Origin: Bacteroidaceae bacterium
Lineage (GTDB): Bacteria; Bacteroidota; Bacteroidia; Bacteroidales; Bacteroidaceae
Direction of reading: 5' to 3'
Length of the DNA: 49,086 nt
Assembly: GCA_017462065.1 (NCBI GenBank)
Contig: JAFTRV010000079.1
Span: 1-49,086 of the forward strand
Part shown: in pieces, positions 44,113 to 49,086 of the stretch
Layout of the letters: every line of letters begins with the position of its first letter
How positions within the stretch are numbered: position 1 is the first letter of the stretch
Position numbers and translations under genes: made by a program
The notes under the pieces: generated by a model
Databases searched by the model: none
What the model was told of the DNA's origin: nothing
What the model saw: only the letters and a program-made list of their open reading frames with translations

Positions 44113-47100
44113 TTATTTGAATATCACAGATAGCGAGAGGGTGTATGAGCGTGCGAACGGGTAGCTCAGGCCACGCTCCATTCTGATGCGTGATATTCGT
44201 GCAATGTCGTTTGTCGTGAAGTTCAGCGCCAGCACGTCGATAGCCGCGCTGTTGAGGAACTTGAACTTGTCGCTTCTCATTCTGTAGCCTACGTTTATAG
44301 TCGCAAACCTAATCTCGTCATCGTCCATGATGAAACGGGTGCTTGCGGGCGTGTTCGTTCCTGTAGGGCTGAAGCGTACGTAGCTTGTCACGTTGCCCGG
44401 GCTCTCCCAACGTCCCTGGCCTGCTCTGTAGTCGAGGTTGTATGCCACGTTCTGGTTCTCGATCTTATCGACAAGGGTCTGGTTATATACAATTCCGCCG
44501 TACTTGTATGTGAAGCCGAGCGAGCATGAGAGGTCTTTCCAGTTGATGCTTGTCGAAACGGTACCGCTTATTATAGGGTTGGTGTCGCCTACAGGCACTT
44601 TGTCATTGGCGTCCCATACGAAGGTCTTCGAGCCGTCACGCTTCAAGTAAACCTCTTTGCCTGTCACCGGGTCCACGCCTAAAGAACGCACTACGTACAA
44701 TGTCGTAGTAGACTCTCCTTCACGGAACTGCGGCAATGGCGCGTTCGCAGAATTCATCTGCGCCTCATTCATTTTCTTAAGGTACTCCGACAGCTTAAGA
44801 ATCTTGTTCCTGTTATGGTTGGCGTTGGCGTTGATTGTCCAGAAGAACTCCTTGCGCAGGTTCTGTATCGCTATGATGTTCAGCGAAGCGTCAAAGCCTC
44901 TGTTCTGCAGCTCTCCCGCATTCATTACCATAGTAGAGAAACCGGTAGAGGGAGCAAGGTCGTAGCTTGTAAGCAGCTCCTTCGTGATGTTGTTGTAGTA
45001 GTTGAAGCTTACGTTCACTCTGTTCTTCCAGAAGCCGAAGTCAATGGCAATGCTCGTGTTGTGTGTCTGCGCCCAGCTCAACTGCGTGTTGTTGAGAGCC
45101 TGAAGCAATGCTCCAAGAACAGGAAACGACTGGTATGGCTTCATACTGCCCGAATAGCTGTAATACTCGATAGCGTCTGCCGGGCTGAAGTTCTGTTCGC
45201 CTGTGATGCCGTAGCTGCCTCGCAGCACCAGGTTTGAGACGTATCCCTGCAACCATTTCTCGTTGTGGGCATTCCAACGGGCGCCGACCGACCAGAACGG
45301 CACAAGCTCATGGTTGGCGTAGCGCGAAGAGGCCTCGCCGCTGATATTGGCGTCGAGCGAATAGCGGTTGTCATAGCTGTAGGACAACTGACCGATAAGT
45401 CCTATCGAGCGTGAAATGTTCTCCGTACCAATGCCGTTCATGCTCGTCTCCATCTTGTTTCCGAATATGAACTCGTCCATGTGCTTGTCGGGGTATCCTG
45501 TGGCCGAAAGGTTTACATAATCGTTGCGGTCCTCGCTTACGGTCCAGTTTCCGAAGGCGCTCAAAAGGTGCTTGCCTACTACAAGGTTGTAGTTGATACC
45601 GAAGTTGCTTGACCATGACGACATGTTCCGGTACTCTTGAAGTAGCTTCCTTTGCGAGTGAGATCATCCTCCAGCTCGAACGATGTATGGTCTGCCGGCA
45701 GGAATCTGTCTGTGCCTGCCATGCCTCGTGTGTACGACAGCTGTTCCGTTATACGCAAATTCTTGAGGATGGAGTATTCCAGACTGAGGTTGGTCGCTAT
45801 CGAAAGGCTGTTGGTGACATCCTTTATCCCGACGGTGGCGTCATAGAGCGGGTTCGTGATTATTCGGCTCTGTCCGCTGACAACATTGTTGTCAAGCACC
45901 TTCTTCTGTGAACCATCCTCGTTGAGCGGTATATAATAAGGGTTCAGTGATGTGTATTTCGAGAACGCTCCGTAGGGAGAATTCTTGCTGTCCGACTCGG
46001 AGAGGTTGATGTTCGCGCGCATGGTGAACTTGTTTTTCAGGTAGGTCATGTTGAAGTTCACGCCTTTTGTCTGGTTCGAAGACTCCTTCATGACACCGGG
46101 CTGCATCGCCAAGTTAAGGTCGAGACTGTAGCGGAACACGTCCGTGCCACCGGCAACGCTTGCCGAGTGACGGTGCTGCACTGCGGTACGCAATGGCTTG
46201 GAGAGCCAATATGTGTCTACTCCGCCCAATACATAACGGAGGTACTTGTTATACAAGTTCATGTCATCGGCGTCATTGGGGTCATACAGCCCGGCTCTCC
46301 ATTCCGTGTCGAGCTTGTCTGCCGCATTCATCATATTGTAGTCGGTAAGGTCCGGTGTCTGAATGGTCATTGTACCGTTGTACGAAACCGACAAGGCTCC
46401 GTCTGGGGCTACCTTGCTCTCGACAACGACAACGCCGTTTGCGGCACGTGAGCCGTAAACCGATGTCGCTGCCGCGTCCTTCAGGATTGTTATGCTCTCG
46501 ACACGCTCGGGGTCCATGTCCAGAATTCTGCTCATGGGCACTATGAAGCCGTCAAGCACGAACAGCGGGGTGTTCGGACGGCTCGAAACGTTGTCAAGCA
46601 TAAGGTCCATGCTGTTCATTTGGGTAGTGGTACCCAAAGACTGGTCGCCTCGAATCTGGAAGTCGGGCTCTGCGTTAGGGTCTGAGCCTTTGTCGTTGTT
46701 CTCGATAATCTTGAAGCTCGGGTCAAAGAATTGCAAGCCTTTGAGAATGCTTGTAGGGTTCATCTTGCGCAGCTCGTCGCCCTTTACCTCGACATAGTTT
46801 CCTGTAAAGCTGTTCTTGCTGCGGCGGCTGATACCGGTGATGACAACCTCGTCGAACTCAATGCTTGGCTTCAGCTCGATGACAAGGTTCGCTTCGGGCT
46901 TTGTAATCTGCTTCGAAACGGTTTCATAGCCGACATACGATATGTTTATCGACTCCTTTTTGCTGATGCGGAGGCTGAACTTTCCGTCCAGGTCGGTGAT
47001 GCATCCCTTAGCGGCCTGTCCGGCGGTCTTGCTCGAACCGTCGGTAATCAACACCGTTGCGCCTATAAGAGGCTCTTGTGTATCCCTGTCAAGCACCTGT

Positions 47101-47501
47101 CCCGAAACGTTGAACTCGACTTTGGTGTTCTCCTCATGCTCGAACGGCTCGATTATAATCTGTTTGTTGCCTTCGTAGCGTATTCTTACGTTCTGGTCGC
47201 CGATAAGGTCGCCTATAACCTTGTCGAGCGGCTTGCTCTTTACTGCAATGCTTGTGTGCTTGCCGATGTTCCAAAGCGTTACGCCTTGAAGCGTAATCTT
47301 GGCCCCTGCAGCCTCTGCAACCATCTCAAGCACCTTGCCTAAAGGCTGGTTGCTTACTCGCAAAGTAATCTCTTTCTCCTTCCAGCTTGCAGCCTCCTGA
47401 GCGTTCGCTGCAGAGTAATTGAACAGAAGGGCGAATATTATTAAGGATACTTTGCAGAAAAAACTGAGTTTGCGGTCCGTTTTTCTCATATGAGTTGTCA
47501 T
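44113..47501 (-). pseudogene. SusC/RagA-family TonB-dependent transporter with STN domain, one frameshift
   Basis: The gene runs from ATG 47501 (or 47489): signal peptide, STN domain at about 42-120 (ITLRVSNQPLGKVLEMV), carboxypeptidase-regulatory-like domain (FNVSGQVLDRDTQEPLIGA), plug with DEVVITGISRRSK and TPLFVLDGFIVP, and a C-terminal barrel. The frame breaks near 45636. Upstream reads TRKGSYFK; downstream resumes with EYRNMSSWSSNFGINYN in another frame, so one missing base (an expected CTCC reads CTC on the plus strand) explains it. Both halves are otherwise intact, and together they make about 1129 residues, normal for the family. Recent mutation or consensus error. It lies 14 nt after the upstream operon gene and 24 nt before susD. 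STN-bearing transporters usually signal through an anti-sigma factor; none is in the window. Confidence 0.88.
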
Positions 47502-47515
47502 GTGTTAATGAATTC

Positions 47516-48484
47516 TTACTGTAAGAGGGAGTCGAGAATGTTCTTATAGAACTCGTCCTTGTTGTATTTCTCGATGTAGTCCTTGTAGAGAGCGTCGGCT
47601 CTTTCAATCTCCTTGCCTTGTCTGATGAAGTTGCAAAGCAGGGTATATAATGTGAAGTCTCTCTGCTCGCTATCGTAGAAAGAGGCAAGCTCCTTGTACA
47701 TATCCTCCATTCGTGCCGGCATGGCGTATTTCTCGCCTTTCTCCTTAGCGGCCTTTTCGTTCATGTAGAAGCAGTAGCGCATGAGCAGGCTTGCGTATTC
47801 AGGGCAAAGCATGGCCTCGGCGTCATTTCTTGGAATATATCCTTCAGTGATGTTCCAATAGTCGCCAATATCCTGTTTCTCAATCTCTACGCTGCGGACA
47901 CTCGCGTACATGGCGGGGTATTCGATGAACGACATGTATACATCGTAATCGTTTATTGCCATTGCGTAATTCTTGGCCTCTTCGCTTGCAGGGCTGTTCT
48001 CGAGCAGAGCTTTCACTCTCTCCTGCAGAATACGCGAGTCGTCGATTCTCTTCTGAGGCTTGATGTCGAGAGCGACGCAACCGAGAAGCTGGCTCTTGTA
48101 ACGAAGGTCACGTTTCAGGTTGTCAATGCTCTTGAGGAGCTTGTTGTTGTTCACGGCACGTTCTGTTCCGCTGTACTCCACCTCGACATCCTTGCCGTCG
48201 TAGTTTATGTCTACATGAAGGCTGTCGCCGGGCTGCAGCAGGACATTGGTGCGTCCGTTGATAGTTATGCATACAAGCCTGTCGCACTCGAAGCTGTAGA
48301 TATGCTCCTCGCCGGGGTTTGTGTAGAATTCTTGGGCTATAAGAGGTGTCTGCACACAATCGAAATATACCATATCTCTTTGGTAACCATAAATTTGTGC
48401 GCTCAGAGTCGTCTTTTGCTGTGCTATTGATGCGTTAAACGATGCAATAACAGCTATCATAGCCAATAATAGACCTTTTTTCAT
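47516..48484 (-). CDS. Secreted protein resembling a TlpA-family protein without its thioredoxin domain (322 aa)
   Basis: It has a signal peptide (LLLAMIAVIASFNASIAQ) and no lipobox. The N-terminal 110 residues are beta-rich with a DUF4369-like pattern (INGRTNVLLQPGDSLHVDI), followed by an all-helical part, the same order as the first two-thirds of the TlpA proteins at the other end of this operon. The protein stops where their thioredoxin domain would begin. I infer a thioredoxin-less relative acting as a binding partner. First gene of the operon, 62 nt after a consensus promoter and 14 nt before susC. The family name is uncertain. Confidence 0.7.
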   Translation of the reverse strand: MKKGLLLAMIAVIASFNASIAQQKTTLSAQIYGYQRDMVYFDCVQTPLIAQEFYTNPGEEHIYSFECDRLVCITINGRTNVLLQPGDSLHVDINYDGKDVEVEYSGTERAVNNNKLLKSIDNLKRDLRYKSQLLGCVALDIKPQKRIDDSRILQERVKALLENSPASEEAKNYAMAINDYDVYMSFIEYPAMYASVRSVEIEKQDIGDYWNITEGYIPRNDAEAMLCPEYASLLMRYCFYMNEKAAKEKGEKYAMPARMEDMYKELASFYDSEQRDFTLYTLLCNFIRQGKEIERADALYKDYIEKYNKDEFYKNILDSLLQ

Positions 48485-48546
48485 AGTTGTAAAGTTTGTT
48501 TAAGCCAAGATACTTTAATTTTGGCAAAATTTAGCCTTAATTATGG

Positions 48547-48577
48547 CAAAAGTATGATAAAAGAGAAAAAAAACAAA
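48547..48577 (-). promoter_or_regulatory. Promoter of the SusCD-TlpA operon
   Basis: TTTG (complement 48574-48577), a 19-nt spacer and TACTTTTG (complement 48547-48554) match the Bacteroidota primary-sigma consensus at every position. The expected start leaves a leader of about 55 nt before the first ATG at 48484. Confidence 0.65.
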
Positions 48578-48605
48578 CTCTATATAAATAAAAACCCTTA
48601 ATAAG

Positions 48606-48949
48606 GTGTTAAAATCTGTTTCAACTATGCACCGCTGCGAAATCGGCATAGTTGAGACATTGACGAAATATGAAACCACAGAGGGTGAAAAACTGAAGCT
48701 CGTCGCTTGTCCGGCAGTGCAGTGGCGGCACGTACGGGTTGTGATAATCAAGCTATTGCCGATTAGTTTCTGGAACTCATGCCAAGAGAAACAAAGTTCT
48801 TCTGTGCAAATGTTTATTGGACCTATGTTTGTTTCTATGGTTAGTTCTCGTTGAGCTAAGGAATAGTCAATGTTTTGCATTGCATGTGCTTCGTAACTGA
48901 TTACTCATTTTAAGAGCGAGAAAGTCTTCCTTCTCTATATTAAAACACT
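48606..48949. other. Unassigned stretch before the right IS
   Basis: About 340 nt without a recognisable gene. Short frames exist on both strands (82 codons plus, 121 codons minus) but neither has a family signature, a signal or a promoter I trust. A 10-bp inverted repeat, TCAACTATGC at 48621-48630 and GCATAGTTGA at 48646-48655 with a 15-nt loop, lies near its left edge. The part at about 48610-48760 is visibly less AT-rich than its flanks, so it may be a relic of a lost gene. Confidence 0.4.
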
Positions 48950-48965
48950 AGTGTCCACTAAAAAA
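48950..48965. repeat. IS terminal inverted repeat (right copy)
   Basis: AGTGTCCACTAAAAAA is the exact reverse complement of 120-135. It directly precedes the 3' end of a transposase fragment. Confidence 0.7.
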
Positions 48966-48973
48966 GTGGACGA

Positions 48974-49086
48974 TTAAAATTTAAATAAACTTGGTTCACT
49001 AGAACCGAATCGTTCATTGACATTGTTGATATTTGATTTGTCGAAGAGGTCTCTCAAATGAGTTTTATCTGTAAGTGAGATTCCTA
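48974..49086 (-). CDS. IS4-family transposase, C-terminal fragment (cut by window edge)
   Basis: The last 37 codons, read from the window edge, include GISLTDKTHLRDLFDK and end ERFGSSEPSLFKF, stopping at TAA (complement 48974-48976). The L-x-D-K-T-x-L-x-x-LF block and a Phe-rich terminus fit IS4-like DUF4372 transposases of Bacteroidales from memory. No internal stop is visible in this part. Confidence 0.65.
   Translation of the reverse strand, partial: GISLTDKTHLRDLFDKSNINNVNERFGSSEPSLFKF

Larger units (their letters stand above)
48950..49086 (-). mobile_element. IS4-like (DUF4372-type) insertion sequence, 3' end
   Basis: The second IS copy runs off the right edge. The outer end AGTGTCCACTAAAAAA (48950-48965) is the inverse of the left-copy terminus, and a hairpin GTCCACT-AAAAA-AGTGGAC is nested in it. 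The transposase stop lies 25 nt inside. Both copies have their transposase on the minus strand, so they are direct repeats flanking the window. Confidence 0.7.

Noticed and set aside
45625-45650. Programmed ribosomal frameshift in susC
   Set aside because: No slippery heptamer or downstream structure is apparent, and the family is not known for recoding.
48515-48880. Minus-strand frame of 121 codons and plus-strand frame of 82 codons
   Set aside because: The minus-strand frame runs across the operon promoter and neither has a recognisable domain. Kept only as an unassigned region.
1-49086. Composite transposon bounded by the two IS copies
   Set aside because: The interior is mostly conserved chromosomal housekeeping DNA (mre, priA, T9SS); a contig ending at repeats explains the pattern better.

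Overview
The window comes from a Bacteroidota genome, almost certainly order Bacteroidales. The evidence is a complete porP-gldK-gldL-gldM-gldN type IX secretion core, a SusC/SusD pair with DUF4843 and PKD-like lipoproteins, the metF-holB-ricT-gldH and purH-mreBCD-mrdA-rodA gene orders, and several promoters of the Bacteroidota form TTTG-N19-TAnnTTTG. I cannot assign a genus from sequence alone. No rRNA, tRNA or CRISPR array was recognised.

Layout. Both ends lie inside copies of the same IS4-like (DUF4372-type) insertion sequence. The N-terminal codons of its transposase are at 1-21 and the C-terminal codons at 48974-49086, both on the minus strand, with a matching 16-nt terminal sequence at 120-135 and 48950-48965. 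From 136 to about 6530 is an AT-rich accessory region. It holds two tandem paralogous small proteins of unknown function, a PIF1-like helicase with a TPR-like tail that is broken by one in-frame stop, a TPR lipoprotein, a strong terminator, a class II Fic enzyme with a three-copy operator in its promoter, a decayed tyrosine recombinase, and a tandem pair of 65-bp repeats.

The conserved chromosome starts at 6541. On the plus strand, metF, holB, ricT and gldH are tightly packed (folate metabolism, clamp loader, RNA-processing regulator, gliding/T9SS lipoprotein). They converge on a minus-strand block, purH then mreB-mreC-mreD-mrdA-rodA, which builds the rod-shape elongasome. Next on the minus strand come nadB (NAD synthesis), queG (queuosine), a polysaccharide deacetylase, a large DUF2723 membrane protein and priA (replication restart). 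A small plus-strand lipoprotein gene diverges from priA and converges with a MscS-type channel gene, which follows an outer-membrane beta-barrel gene.

The T9SS operon (porP, gldK, gldL, gldM, gldN) occupies 29950-35841 on the minus strand. A perfect 40-bp palindrome separates it from an eight-gene minus-strand operon at 35988-48484. That operon encodes a secreted protein resembling a thioredoxin-family protein without its thioredoxin domain, an STN-type SusC (one frameshift), SusD, DUF4843 and PKD-like lipoproteins, and three DUF4369/TlpA-like proteins, the last of which lacks the CxxC motif. It reads as an outer-membrane importer coupled to periplasmic thiol chemistry. The ligand is unknown; a peptide or thiol-containing ligand is my best guess.

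The least understood parts are the paralog-helicase-TPR cassette at 216-4316 and the thioredoxin-coupled SusCD operon. The Fic operator is the cleanest new regulatory signal.
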